From assembly GCA_012031035.1 (NCBI GenBank), contig JAAUUT010000044.1, forward strand, positions 1 to 39,125: 39,125 nucleotides of DNA, written 5' to 3'. The notes below the pieces were generated by a model. It did not search any database. It was not told where the DNA came from and worked only from the letters and a program-made list of their open reading frames with translations. Shown in pieces: positions 26,521 through 36,631 of this stretch (within the stretch, counting starts at the first letter, position 1; every line of letters starts with the position of its first letter). The position numbers and the translations under genes were made by a program. The stretch is from Candidatus Altimarinota bacterium. Its GTDB lineage: Bacteria > Cyanobacteriota > Cyanobacteriia > Cyanobacteriales > Microcystaceae.

Positions 26521-29500
26521 ATGTCTACTCTGCATGGAAGTTGGATTGTAAAACCAGCTAATAGCTATTTTTTTCTTTGGGGTGAAACCTGGCGTAATTT
26601 AGATGCAGTTTCTTTATCGGGTTCTTTACATCCTTATAATTTGACGCTACAAGAGTTACAGGATTTTTTGCAATCTCACAATCTTAATTTAGATATTTTC
26701 TCTCAAGATAAATGGCAAACAGAAGTTATTAGTTTACCGAGCCAGAAAATAGCGAGAAAAAAAGAAATTACTCCTTTCTTATCCGAACAATTTATTGATG
26801 ATACGCTAGAAAAAAAAATCAGTTGTTTTACAAGATTGGCAAGTCTCAGGGGTTCGTCTCAATCCGCTTGAAACAATTCAACTATTGCAAACTTTGCCTT
26901 TAGGAAATTCACCAAATGAGGAATCTTATTTAGGAGATGATTTACGCTTTTGGACGCATATCTATCGTTGGAGTTTGGATTTATTAGCAAGAGGAAAATT
27001 TTTACCAGGAATTTTACGACAGGAATCAGAGCAGCTTAAAGGTCAATGGTATCCTTTATTAGATAGTAGTAGCGATCGCACTAGGTTGGCAAAATTTCTT
27101 CAACTCATGCCTGCGGTTTGTGAGGCGTATGATTTCGAGAATCAAAATGATGAAGAAGAAGAACAAGTAAAATATCTTAAAACACAAGAACTATTATTAG
27201 GGTTTCTGAGAGAAATATTAGATGCACGAGTACGTCCTTGGTTAGCCTCTATTTCTAGTTTATCAAAAGAACCTCTTATTCAATCTTGGTTAAAAGGATT
27301 GACTCAAGTTTCTGCCAATTTTACCACCTCAGAAAAAGAAATCAAACGGATAGAAACTGCTTTAGATAATTGGACTTTACCCGTTCAAGATTCTTTAGCA
27401 ACACTAACTAATAAAAAAATAGGTCAAGATCGCTATCAGATTTGTTTGAGTTTACAACCGCCGATTAGTAATGGTGATGAAGAGCAAATCTGGCAATTAC
27501 AATATTATTTACAAGCATTAGATAATCCAGAATTTTTAGTCGATGCACAAACGATTTGGCAAAATCCTATAGACAGCTTGATTGTTAATGGTAGAACTAT
27601 CGAGCAACCCCAAGAAACCTTTCTCAAAGGATTAGGATTAGCCTCGCGTATTTATCCTTTAATTGAGGAAAGTTTACAACAAGAAAACCCCCAGCAATGC
27701 CAATTAAACTCGATTCAGGTTTATGAATTTATTAAAGCGATCGCTTGGCAATTACAAGATAGTGGATTGGGAGTTAAATTCCCCCCTGGATTAGCTTCGG
27801 GGACAGAAGAAAAACGATTAGGAATTCAATTGAAAGCAGAAGTTAATTCTAAAAAAGCAGAACGTCTTAACTTAAAAAGTTTGCTTAATTATGAGTTAAA
27901 AATTGCCATTGGCGATCGCGTTATTTCTAAGCAAGAATTCGAGCGTTTACTCGCGCAAAAATCGCCTTTAGTTGAAGTTGAGGGAGAATGGATTGCCTTG
28001 CAACCTGCTGATGTTCGCGCTGCAAAAGCAGTTTTAGAACACTCTAACGAACCAATTAATCTATCAGTTGAAGATGCTTTGCGTCTCAGTAGTGGAGAAA
28101 CAAAAGTTTTGGCAAAATTGCCAATCGTTAGTTTTGAAACCTCTGGTGCTTTAAAAGAATTAATTGATAACTTTACTAATAATCAGGCAATCGAATCAAT
28201 AGAAAAAATCGTAGGATTTAAAGGAGAATTGCGTCCCTATCAAGCAAGAGGAGTAGGTTGGTTAGCTTTCTTAGAAAAATGGGGTTTAGGGGCTTGTTTA
28301 GCAGACGATATGGGATTAGGTAAGACTCCGCAACTATTAGCTTTTTTGTTAAATTTGAAAGAGCAAGAATTATTAAGAAAACCAACGTTAGTTATAGCTC
28401 CAACTTCTGTCATTAATAACTGGGAAAGGGAGGTTAGAAAGTTTTCACCAACTCTATCAACTTTAATTCATCATGGCGATAAACGCAGCAAAGGAAAAAC
28501 GTTTGTCAATGAAGTTAAAAAGAAAAACTTAGTCATTACTAGCTATCCTTTAATTTACCGAGATGCAACAACTTTTGAGCAAGTAGAATGGCAAGGTGTT
28601 GTCTTAGATGAAGCTCAAAATATTAAAAATCCTCAAGCAAAACAGTCTCAAGTAGTACGTAAATTAAAAACAGAATTTCGCATTGCTTTAACGGGAACGC
28701 CTGTTGAAAACCGCCTTTCAGAATTGTGGTCTATTTTGGATTTTCTCAATCCAGGATTCTTGGGAGCGCAACAATTTTTTCAACGTCGATTTGCCATTCC
28801 TATTGAAAAGTATGGAGATAGAGAGTCATTAAAAATCTTGCGATCGCTCGTTCGTCCTTTTATCCTGCGTCGTCTAAAAACTGATAAAGATATCATTCAA
28901 GATTTACCTGAAAAACAAGAGATGAATGTCTTCTGTGGGTTATCAGTAGAACAAGCACAAATTTATCAAAAACTCGTAGAAGAATCGCTCGCACAAATTG
29001 AAGAATCGACGGGAATCCAACGCCGAGGATTAATTCTTACTTTACTCGTTAAACTCAAACAAATTTGCAACCACCCCGCTCATTTCTTAAAAGAAACTAA
29101 TATTAACTCAAGCGATCGCTCTGGTAAATTATTACGCTTAGAAGAAATGTTAGAAGAATTATTAGAAGAAGGCGATTCTCTACGTGAGATTTATGCAGAT
29201 CGTGCTTTAATTTTTACACAATTTTCTGAATGGGGTAAGCTTCTGCAAGCTTATTTAGAAAAGAAATTTAGACGCGAAATTCTGTTTTTATATGGGGGAA
29301 CTCGTACTCAACAAAGACAGGAAATGATAGATCGTTTTCAAAACGATCCCAACGGGCCGCGCATTTTTATATTATCTTTAAAAGCAGGTGGTACAGGATT
29401 AAATTTAACTAGAGCTAATCATGTCTTTCATGTCGATCGCTGGTGGAATCCTGCTGTTGAAAATCAAGCAACAGATCGCGCCTTTCGGATCGGCCAAAAA

Positions 29501-29698
29501 CAAAACGTTCAGGTACATAAATTTGTCTGTACGGGAACACTAGAAGAACGAATTAACGACACAATTGAAAGTAAAAAACAATTAGCAGAATTAACGGTTG
29601 ATTCTGGCGAGCAATGGCTAACAGAATTAGATACAGAACAATTACGCAATTTACTCTTGTTAGAACGTAATGCTGTAATTGAAGAAGAAGATAATTAA
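26521..29698 (+). pseudogene. SNF2-family DNA-dependent ATPase/helicase, interrupted by a +1 frameshift at an A9 run
   Basis: Two frames make one protein of about 1058 residues, the usual length for the cyanobacterial SNF2-like helicase. The first (ATG 26521) has the conserved N-terminus LHGSWIVKPANSYFFLWGETW. At AAAAAAAAA (26810-26818) the frame breaks; with eight As it would read LEKKSVVLQDWQVSGVRL and then QLLQTLPLG. The long second frame has a helicase-associated region, Walker A DDMGLGKTPQLL (Pro where Ile is common), DEAQNIKNP (motif II), ALTGTPVENRL (motif III), then the C-terminal RecA domain with LKAGGTGLNLTRA and QATDRAFRIGQ (motifs V and VI). It probably remodels DNA-protein complexes. 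All motor motifs are intact. Confidence 0.87.
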
Positions 29699-29748
29699 AT
29701 CAGTTATCAGTGGAGCCAATGCTAAAGAAAAAGTAGATTGATAATCTT

Positions 29749-31316
29749 TTAAAACTCGAAAGTAGTTCTAATCGTTCCGATGAAAATATCGTTGTTGTTT
29801 TCGTTATGATTGGGGGCTGTTAGCCAGATAAGACCTGGAGTAATAGAAATATTATCGGATAACTGGTGTCTGTAAAAACCCTCTACATGGATTGAAGTAT
29901 CGGGATCTTTTAATTGTCCCACTGCTCTTAGACCGCTACTCGTACCCGTTAACTTGGGCTGCATTCCAACGACGATTCCGCCTAAATTCCCCTCTTTAGC
30001 CAAATCGGGAAAAGCTAGGGTAATGGCATAATTCCAAATTTCTGCATCTCCTAAATTAATAACGCGAGCGGCTGTATAACCAACCCAACCCCCGATCGCA
30101 AATCGATCGCTAATGCGATAATTAACTTCTATTCCGTAAGAATTTCCTATTACTGGACGTTCTAACTCTGGAGAACCAATCTCGCTCAAACGGGCTGAGG
30201 TGCTTCCCGTGCCGCTATCTAATCCTTCACCGGGACTGGAATAAGAATGAATGTAGGTTAAGCCTGCTGTAAAACGATCGCTCGGTGTTAAAGTTAATTG
30301 TGCGATCGCGCCATAGTCTCCATTAAATAAACCAGAACCCGCATCGGGATCGTTTTCTTCACCCGCCAAGTAACCAAAGTCAAAACTAATTGCTTCTTCT
30401 ACAAGTTCTACTCTTGCTCCGATACCTGCATTCGCATTCGGCATTCGATAAATGGGATTGCGTCGAGCAAAACGAGAAATCGCTCCTGTATCGCTGTCTT
30501 CAAACCAGGGATTGACAACATCCGTAAAGTTATGAACTTCCGCATCGTTTGCTTCTAGAAACACAGTAATGCGATCGCCAATCGGGAAAACGTATTCTAG
30601 ATCGCCAATTTCAACCGTGTCCTCGGTATCGGTAGCAAAACCCAAGCGACCCTCATCGGTAGGAAGATTAAATTCATCAAAGTTGCCAAAATCGAGTCGG
30701 GTGGTTAACTCATCTTTGCCTGTAAAACTGGTTTTAAAGTAGAGACGCGATCGCGATTGCATCACTGTGTTGTTATCTCCCCCTTCTGCACCCCCAAAAA
30801 CATCGCTTACTGAAAAGATTACCGCCCCTTCGAGTTTGGTCGTGGTGGAGAATTGGTTGTCTTCTAGAAATGCCGATCGCGCTTCTAAAGCATCTATCCG
30901 TCCTGCTATGGTACTGAGTTCCTTGGCAAACTCTACTTGTAATCTTTGTAATATGTCTATGTCTTCTCGATCGATGCGAACGTTATTGGCAATTAATTCC
31001 TCAATATGAGCGATCGCGGCTTTGAGTCCAGCAGCAAATTCATAGCGACTCATGGCGCGTTCGCCTCGAAAACTACCGTCTGGGTAGCCAGTAACGACTT
31101 CATAGCGTTCCATTAAAGATTGCAGTGCCTCATATGCCCAATCAGTCGGTCGAACGTCGGAAAGTTCCCAAACAGAAGGCACTTGGCTCATCGGATCGGT
31201 TCCTAGGGACGTATTGCGATCGCCTTGCTGTTCTTGAGCCACTATCTGAGATGAAGCCATCAATATATACGTTCCTATAAAAAGCCTAATAATTTCTCAG
31301 CAAACTTTTGATTCAT
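29749..31316 (-). CDS. SLH-domain outer-membrane porin (SomA/OprB-like), signal peptide apparently frameshifted
   Basis: About 504 residues from the TTG at 31263. An S-layer-homology domain (about 36-95, with VRPTDWAYEALQSLMERY and GYPDGSFRGERAMSRYEFA, read in parts) binds peptidoglycan-linked polymer. A coiled coil (about 100-135) follows, then a long beta-barrel ending in GTIRTTFEF, with the terminal Phe used by the BAM machinery. This is the major cyanobacterial porin family, carrying inorganic ions and small solutes. The 31263 start leaves no signal peptide. Upstream, ATG 31316 (AGGTGAATAGGA just ahead) opens MNQKFAEKLLGFL then stops; one more T in the T5 run (31279-31283 on plus) gives MNQKFAEKLLGFFIGTYIL continuing into MASSQIVAQ, a good signal peptide. 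I therefore give the span to 31316. Confidence 0.82.
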
Positions 31317-31888
31317 TCCTATTCACCTAAATAGTTTTTTGAAATTTAAATTTTCAATCGATCGCAGAGATTAAAAAAGTAATTTTTTTGAAAATTTATG
31401 CAAGTTATTTTTTTGTTAGAAAACAAATAATAACAAGATTTGGATAAATTTATTACTTTGCATAACACGCCAAAATTACCAAAAATAGTCAAATCAAAGA
31501 ATAGCTTAATTATTTTTGACTCGATACAATTTTTTTCTGTCTAAAGATAGATGTTGAGCTAAATAAAAAATATTAATTCATAGAAAAGTCTTGAAATGAC
31601 TAAAATTAAGCGATCGCAATAAATTTGCCAAGTCAAAAAAACGACGCTTCTATATAAGTAAATTACTGTGAGTTTGTCTTACTTTTGATGAGAATTTTCT
31701 CATTTTTCATTTAAGGAAAGCTCATAAAGTAGAAGTTAAATGGATATTAAGAATAGGTTAAGTAAAACCTGTAAAACTGTCATGTAGCGATGAAAAGTTA
31801 GAAATGGGGAAAAAAGAAGCACGTTCTTCTTGTTGTCCTTTAATTGCCGCCTAGCTGCTAACTTTTCCTAGCAAAAGGAGGAATAGCG
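31317..31888. other. Long AT-rich intergenic region, divergent promoters
   Basis: About 570 bp between the porin (minus) and the small-protein gene (plus). It is strongly AT-rich with a near-palindrome TTGAAATTTAAATTTTCAA at about 31339-31357. A HIP1 site lies near 31610. No tRNA or convincing open frame. A strong ribosome site for the next gene closes the region. Confidence 0.5.
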
Positions 31889-32077
31889 ATGAATAAGACG
31901 CAAAACGATGATTCTAATTTTTATCTAACTGATGAAGATTGGTTTTACTTGGGTAAAGCCGATGCTTGGGCTGAAAAACCCAAGAATCCACCAGAACAAG
32001 ACCCACAAGCAGCCAGCCTGTACGATTTAGGTTACAGCGAAGGCGCGATCGAACGATCGCCGACAGTATGGAATTAA
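31889..32077 (+). CDS. Small hypothetical protein
   Basis: A 62-residue acidic soluble protein with no membrane segment and no Cys. Most notable are the aromatic and acidic stretches FYLTDEDWFYLGKADAWAE and LYDLGYSEGAIERSP, which suggest a small fold with a helix starting with GKADAW. A strong Shine-Dalgarno (AAAAGGAGG at 31873-31881) precedes the ATG with proper spacing, so it is likely to be expressed. It lies 23 bp before the SLC13 transporter gene and may be its accessory protein. I do not recognise the family. Confidence 0.7.
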   Translation: MNKTQNDDSNFYLTDEDWFYLGKADAWAEKPKNPPEQDPQAASLYDLGYSEGAIERSPTVWN

Positions 32078-32100
32078 TTTTTGCCCGAACCTAGATAAAG

Positions 32101-33606
32101 ATGAACAAAACTTCTGTCACCAAAACAGTAGATAGCAGATCCCAGTCGAGTCAGATAAACGTTTGGTCGCGTTTTGATAATAAGCGATCGCCGACAACTA
32201 TAGCCCCCCCCAAGCGTCAGTTTCGCTGGGTTGTAGATACAATCCTACCTCTAACGCTCACCCTCGTTACTGGACTTGTATTGTTGCTGCCATCGTCATT
32301 AACGACAGAAGCGCGTTTGTCTTTATTTGCTTTTGCTGTCGCTGTCATTTTATGGTCAACCACATCACTGAATGCAGCTTATGTTGCCTTAGCATCGGTA
32401 ATGTTGTTAATTTTATCGGGTGGCAGCGAACAAGAAGAACTCTATGAAGCACTCGAATCGGATGTTATCTGGTTGATGATAGGTGCATTCATTCTGGGTG
32501 GGGCAGTGCAGCAGACGGGGTTAGCCGCGAGACTAACTCAGCTTGTGGTTGCTAAGGCACGTACTGTTGGCAGTGTATTTTGGTTGCTGACGACCATGCT
32601 CATTCCCTTGTCCTTTGTCATCCCTTCTACCTCTGGCAGGGCAGCAGTAGTCATTCCGATCTTTCGTAGCATTGCCAATGCAGCAGGCGATCGCCGCATT
32701 AGTCGTGCCTTATCATTACTGATGCCAACTATCATTTTGGTATCTACCATTTGCACGTTAGTTGGGGCGGGTTCTCATCTCATTGCCAACGATCTACTCG
32801 ATGAAATCGCCGACGTAAAACTTTCCTACGGGCAATGGGCGCTTTATGGCTTGCCCTTTGGCATTGCCGCCAGCTATATCTCTTGCTGGGTCATTATGCA
32901 CCTGTTTTTAGATAAAAATCGCCGTCACCGTCAATTGCTAATCCCTCAGCAAAAACAGAAACCCTTTTCCAAAGCCGAACAGAAAACGCTGATAGTGGTT
33001 TTTGTGATGGTGGGACTCTGGCTTACAGAAAACTGGCATGGGTTAGAAATTGCAATGGTGACAGTGATGGGGGCAATGGTGCTGACTGCCCCAGGGTTTG
33101 GAGTCATAACCTGGAAAGAGGGACTCAAAGCTATTTCGTGGAATCTCATTATTTTTGTCGGTGCTGCCTTAGTGTTGGGAGAAGCGCTGATCGAGTCTGA
33201 AGCCGCCGAATGGATTATTAATGGCTTATTTTCTGTTAGCGGTATTGTGGGGGCTGATTCTCGCCTATTAATTTTGCTGGTACTGGCATTAATCTCTCTA
33301 ACTTCCCATATCTACATGACTTCCCATACCGCTAGGGCAGTGGCACTAGTACCTGCCTTGTTATATCTAGGCAATAGCCTGCACCTAGATCCGATCGCGG
33401 TTTTGTTTATCAGCACGGTGGGAATGGATTACTGTCTTACATTCCCCGTCAGTTCCAAAGCTTTATTGATGTTTTTGGAATTGGATAAAGACACTTATAA
33501 ATCAACCGACTTGCTGCGTTTGAGTTCCGTACTGCTTTTAGTTCATCTGGGGTTAATCGTACTGTTCTACTACAGCTACTGGCGCTGGATCGGTTTACAA
33601 CTATGA
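32101..33606 (+). CDS. SLC13/DASS family anion transporter
   Basis: A 501-residue integral membrane protein with about 11-12 hydrophobic segments. After a hydrophilic N-terminus (about 40 residues), the segments match sodium-dependent dicarboxylate/sulfate transporters of the DASS family: WLMIGAFILGGAVQQTGLA, PSTSGRAAVVIPIF (the position of the S-N-T hairpin motif) and SHIYMTSHTARAVALVPALL (the second hairpin). Possible substrates are dicarboxylates, sulfate or related anions; the motif is not good enough to choose. It overlaps the next gene, a sensor kinase, by four bases (ATGA) and follows a small protein gene by 23 bp, so the three probably form one operon. Confidence 0.85.
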   Translation: MNKTSVTKTVDSRSQSSQINVWSRFDNKRSPTTIAPPKRQFRWVVDTILPLTLTLVTGLVLLLPSSLTTEARLSLFAFAVAVILWSTTSLNAAYVALASVMLLILSGGSEQEELYEALESDVIWLMIGAFILGGAVQQTGLAARLTQLVVAKARTVGSVFWLLTTMLIPLSFVIPSTSGRAAVVIPIFRSIANAAGDRRISRALSLLMPTIILVSTICTLVGAGSHLIANDLLDEIADVKLSYGQWALYGLPFGIAASYISCWVIMHLFLDKNRRHRQLLIPQQKQKPFSKAEQKTLIVVFVMVGLWLTENWHGLEIAMVTVMGAMVLTAPGFGVITWKEGLKAISWNLIIFVGAALVLGEALIESEAAEWIINGLFSVSGIVGADSRLLILLVLALISLTSHIYMTSHTARAVALVPALLYLGNSLHLDPIAVLFISTVGMDYCLTFPVSSKALLMFLELDKDTYKSTDLLRLSSVLLLVHLGLIVLFYYSYWRWIGLQL

Positions 33607-35063
33607 AGTTACGCAAAAAATTACTCATTACTTTTAGCGGTTTAGCATTGCTGGCACTGGCAACGGCAGGTGTTACCCTATGGGCGATCGCACAATGGCA
33701 AGAAAGCGAACGAAAACTTAACGAGCATTATCAGCGTAGCCTTTTACTGAAGGGGGTTCGGGCAGCAACCTTTCGGGCTTTTAAAGAAGTGCCGGATGTG
33801 ATGGTCAGCAACGATCCCAATGCCCCACAAGAGTTTGAAAAGTCTCTCAAACCATTAGAATCAGACTTTCAACGCTGGGCAGAGTTAGCGGATACCGAAG
33901 CCGAGAAAACACAAGTCAAGGAAGTCCGCCAAGCTTATGACAATCTCATCAAAGATGCCAGTGTCGTCTTTGCTCTCGTCAAAGCAGGTCGTCGCCAGCA
34001 AGCATACGCTTTGATGCAAAGTCAAATGGAAGGAAAAGATTTTGTCAAGTTTGAGGAAGTAACCGATCGAGCAGTCCTTAGCGATCTCCAAAATCGCCAA
34101 ATTATTCAACAACGCACTCTAAGCACCCGACAAGCCGCACAGCTAGTTTTGACGATCGCCGCTTTTGGCATTATCTCACTTATCTTACTACTTGCAGCTT
34201 ATCTTTCCTCAGACTTATTTGCGCCTTTACGCGAAGTCGAACAAGCATTAGACGATGTAGCTAAAGGAGATTTAAAACGTCGTTTATCAGAAGAACGCGA
34301 CGACGAAATTGGGGCAATTAGTCGAGCCTTCAATCAAATGATAGAGGCAATCCGCGATCGCGTAGTAGGTTTGACATCAGTTTCCACCAACGGTTTTAGC
34401 GATCGCGTAGACGAGTCGGCTTTACAAACGCTACCTTCGCGAGTAACCCTGCATCGGTTAGTCTCGCAATTGCGTTCTCAAGTGTCTCAACTCCATGATG
34501 GCAAAGATTTTAATCGAGATGGACAAGAGATCGCCCTAAACCAACTCGACCAACTCTTACAAGCGGTGGCGCGCATTACTGATTTCGGCTTTCCCTTGGA
34601 TTTAAATCTCGCCCGTACCGACATTCGCGCTTTAATTTATGAAGTGCTAATGCGATTTCAATCCGAGTTGAGCGATCGCGCCGTCAGTATCGACCTAAAT
34701 CTTTCCCCAGAAATAAGCTATGCAGTTGTCGATCGTCTAAAGCTGCGGGAAGTGTTGAGCGAACTAATCCGCAATGCTTTAACGGCCCTACCCGAAAAAG
34801 GCGGTCAGATTGGAATGCGGACTCAAGTAACTGCTGATAGCAGCGAACTGTTAATCGAGGTTGCTGACAATGGTAAAGGGATCAAACAACCCTTAATCGA
34901 GCAAGCTTTAACCACCACAACAGTAACCGAACGCGATCGGTGTCCTAGCGTAGGACTAGCAATGACCAAAGCGATCGTCGAACAACACGGCGGTCAACTC
35001 AAAATCGACAGCGAACCCAGTCAAGGAACTTATGTCCAGATTCAGTTGCCTCTGCGGGAGTAA
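33603..35063 (+). CDS. Membrane sensor kinase-like protein (4HB-type sensor, HAMP, HATPase) without a canonical H-box
   Basis: A 486-residue protein. TM1 is at about 8-30, a helical periplasmic domain at 31-178 and TM2 at about 179-202. The HAMP domain follows (about 203-256: PLREVEQALDDVAKGDLKRR ... DEIGAISRAFNQM). The ATPase domain (about 355-486) has ELIRNALTAL (N-box), DNGKGI (G1) and SVGLAMTKAIVEQHGG (G2). Between HAMP and ATPase (257-350) I see no H-x-L-R-T-P H-box; His occurs only in TLHRLVSQL and LHDGKD. The phospho-acceptor may be atypical or absent. It overlaps the upstream SLC13 transporter by 4 bp, suggesting a transporter-coupled sensor. No response regulator follows. The stop lies directly before a dispersed repeat. 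Confidence 0.82.
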   Translation: MKLRKKLLITFSGLALLALATAGVTLWAIAQWQESERKLNEHYQRSLLLKGVRAATFRAFKEVPDVMVSNDPNAPQEFEKSLKPLESDFQRWAELADTEAEKTQVKEVRQAYDNLIKDASVVFALVKAGRRQQAYALMQSQMEGKDFVKFEEVTDRAVLSDLQNRQIIQQRTLSTRQAAQLVLTIAAFGIISLILLLAAYLSSDLFAPLREVEQALDDVAKGDLKRRLSEERDDEIGAISRAFNQMIEAIRDRVVGLTSVSTNGFSDRVDESALQTLPSRVTLHRLVSQLRSQVSQLHDGKDFNRDGQEIALNQLDQLLQAVARITDFGFPLDLNLARTDIRALIYEVLMRFQSELSDRAVSIDLNLSPEISYAVVDRLKLREVLSELIRNALTALPEKGGQIGMRTQVTADSSELLIEVADNGKGIKQPLIEQALTTTTVTERDRCPSVGLAMTKAIVEQHGGQLKIDSEPSQGTYVQIQLPLRE

Positions 35064-35064
35064 C

Positions 35065-35301
35065 GTCCTTCGTCCTTCGGAGGACAAGGGAGACAAGGTG
35101 GACAAGGGGGACAAGGGGGACAAGGGAGACGGGGAGACGGGGAGACAAGGGAGAAACGTTACTTCCACCATCTGCCTTCATAATTCGACTTTCGACTTTT
35201 GTACAGACGCGATATATCGCTGAACTACTGTAAAGACGCGAAATTTCGCGTCTCTACTGAACTCCTAATTTTCATAATTCATCATTCATCATTCATAATT
35301 T
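35065..35301 (+). repeat. Composite intergenic repeat: GGACAAG/GGGAGAC tandem array, unique core, palindrome
   Basis: Starting two bases after the kinase stop, this holds CGTCCTTCGTCCTTCGG, a tandem GGGGGACAA/GGGGAGAC array (about 35080-35152), then a core ending in the CAGACGCGATATAT region (about 35153-35220). A perfect 20-bp palindrome (AGACGCGAAA-TTTCGCGTCT, 35234-35253) and the TTCATAATTCATCATTC repeat (35261-35301) follow. About 100 bp of it recur inverted at 39000-39125; the array recurs near 13312-13375, inverted. Non-coding; several short open frames in it are shadows. Confidence 0.85.
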
Positions 35302-35306
35302 CACTC

Positions 35307-36467
35307 ATGACTTTACGTATCTTAATTGCACCATCGGGATTCAAAGAAAGTTTAGAAGCTGACAAAGTGGCAGATTGCATTGAAGCGGGACTATTAAAAG
35401 TCCTCCCCGATGCCACTATCCATAAAGCACCTCTGGTAGACGGCGGTGAAGGTTTTACGAAAGCGCTTGTAACAGTCACTGGTGGAACTTTACATCCGCT
35501 AGTGGTGACTGGACCAGTAGGAAAGCCAGTAGACGCTTATTTTGGCTTTCTCGGCAATACTGAAATTAAGACAGCCGTATTAGAAATGGCTGCTGCTGCT
35601 GGATTGAGACTCGTACCCCGCGAGGTGCGAAATCCTCTAGTTACCACAACTTACGGTGTTGGAGAACTCATTAAAGCCGCCTTGGATGCAGGTGCGAAAA
35701 GGATTTTAATCGGTTGTGGCGATTCGGGAACTAATGACGGTGGTGCTGGAATGGCGCAAGCATTGGGTATCCGTTTGTTGGATGCAGAAGGTAAGGATCT
35801 CGGTAGAGGCGGTGGCGAATTAGCCAAATTAGAACGGATCGATCTGAGCGATCGCGATCCGCGTCTCGATAACGTTCAAATTGATGTCGCTTGTAACTGG
35901 CACAATCTCCTTTGTGGAGATAGAGGTGTCGCAAGAGTTTTCGGGCCTCAAAAAGGAGCATCGCCAGAAGTTGTCGAGCAACTAGCTACAGCCCTCGATC
36001 GCTATGCCAGTGTTATTCAAAAAGATTTAAAAATCAACGTGGGGAGAATGCCGGGAAGCGGTGCCTCTGGAGGGTTGGGAACGGGACTATATGCCTTGTT
36101 GGGCGCGAAGTTGCATTCTCGTTACGATATTGTGATGGAGTATTTGGAATTAGATACTTTGCTGAGTCAGTCCGATTTGGTTATCACTGCTGAGGGAAGT
36201 ATCGACTTTCAGACACCCCAAGGGAAAATTCCCGGCGAGGTTGCGCGACGGGCCAAACAATACCAACTGCCGACCTTAGCTTTAGCGGGAACGATTGGCA
36301 AGAATGCAGAGGTCAATTACGAGCATGGTATCGACTCTTACGAAAGTATTTTGACTGCACCTTGTACCTTAGATGATGCGATCGCTTTTGCACCCGAACT
36401 GGTCGTTAATGCAGCCGAACGGTTGGCGCGATCGATTTTGGTGGGTCGAAAGCTGAATTTTGGGTAA
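35307..36467 (+). CDS. Glycerate kinase (GarK/GlxK family)
   Basis: A 386-residue kinase of the GarK/GlxK type, converting glycerate to phosphoglycerate with ATP; in cyanobacteria this closes the photorespiratory glycerate path, although plant-type kinases also exist. The family N-terminus ILIAPSGFKESLEADKVAD and APLVDGGEGFTKAL are clear, followed by GCGDSGTNDGGAGMAQALG and GRMPGSGASGGLGTGLYAL, ending in ITAEGSIDFQTPQGKIPGEVARRA (read in parts). I chose the ATG at 35307 because it gives this N-terminus; the frame is open upstream only because of the repeat. No Shine-Dalgarno is visible; the repeat supplies the 5' region. Whether the product is 2- or 3-phosphoglycerate is not deducible. Confidence 0.9.
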   Translation: MTLRILIAPSGFKESLEADKVADCIEAGLLKVLPDATIHKAPLVDGGEGFTKALVTVTGGTLHPLVVTGPVGKPVDAYFGFLGNTEIKTAVLEMAAAAGLRLVPREVRNPLVTTTYGVGELIKAALDAGAKRILIGCGDSGTNDGGAGMAQALGIRLLDAEGKDLGRGGGELAKLERIDLSDRDPRLDNVQIDVACNWHNLLCGDRGVARVFGPQKGASPEVVEQLATALDRYASVIQKDLKINVGRMPGSGASGGLGTGLYALLGAKLHSRYDIVMEYLELDTLLSQSDLVITAEGSIDFQTPQGKIPGEVARRAKQYQLPTLALAGTIGKNAEVNYEHGIDSYESILTAPCTLDDAIAFAPELVVNAAERLARSILVGRKLNFG

Positions 36468-36514
36468 GATAAGAAAAATTTGTCAACATCCCCTGATGTA
36501 TCGGACAACGAAGT

Positions 36515-36548
36515 CAAAGCTAAGAATCCTTGGAGATTCCTAGCTTTG
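36515..36548. repeat. Hairpin downstream of glycerate kinase
   Basis: CAAAGCTA at 36515-36522 pairs with TAGCTTTG at 36541-36548; GAATC pairs with GATTC inside, with one mismatch and a 6-nt loop. It lies 48 bp after the stop. There is no T-run after the stem, so it is a weak terminator candidate; it may also be a leftover of an IS200/IS605-type end. Confidence 0.5.
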
Positions 36549-36631
36549 CCGTGAGTTCAGAAACACGCTTCGACCGATCGCGTGGCTTCGGGTCGCAGTG
36601 GTTGACCCAGCTATGCAATAAAATATGAGTT

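Noticed and set aside
35080..35152. Possible CRISPR array
   Set aside because: The units are short, G-rich and directly adjacent with no spacers; no cas gene is present.
34956..35223. Several short open frames on both strands around the tandem array
   Set aside because: They are translations of the GGACAAG/GGGAGAC repeat and of the end of the kinase gene in other frames.
35199..35306. N-terminal extension of glycerate kinase by 36 residues
   Set aside because: It translates the dispersed repeat; the conserved family start is at ATG 35307.
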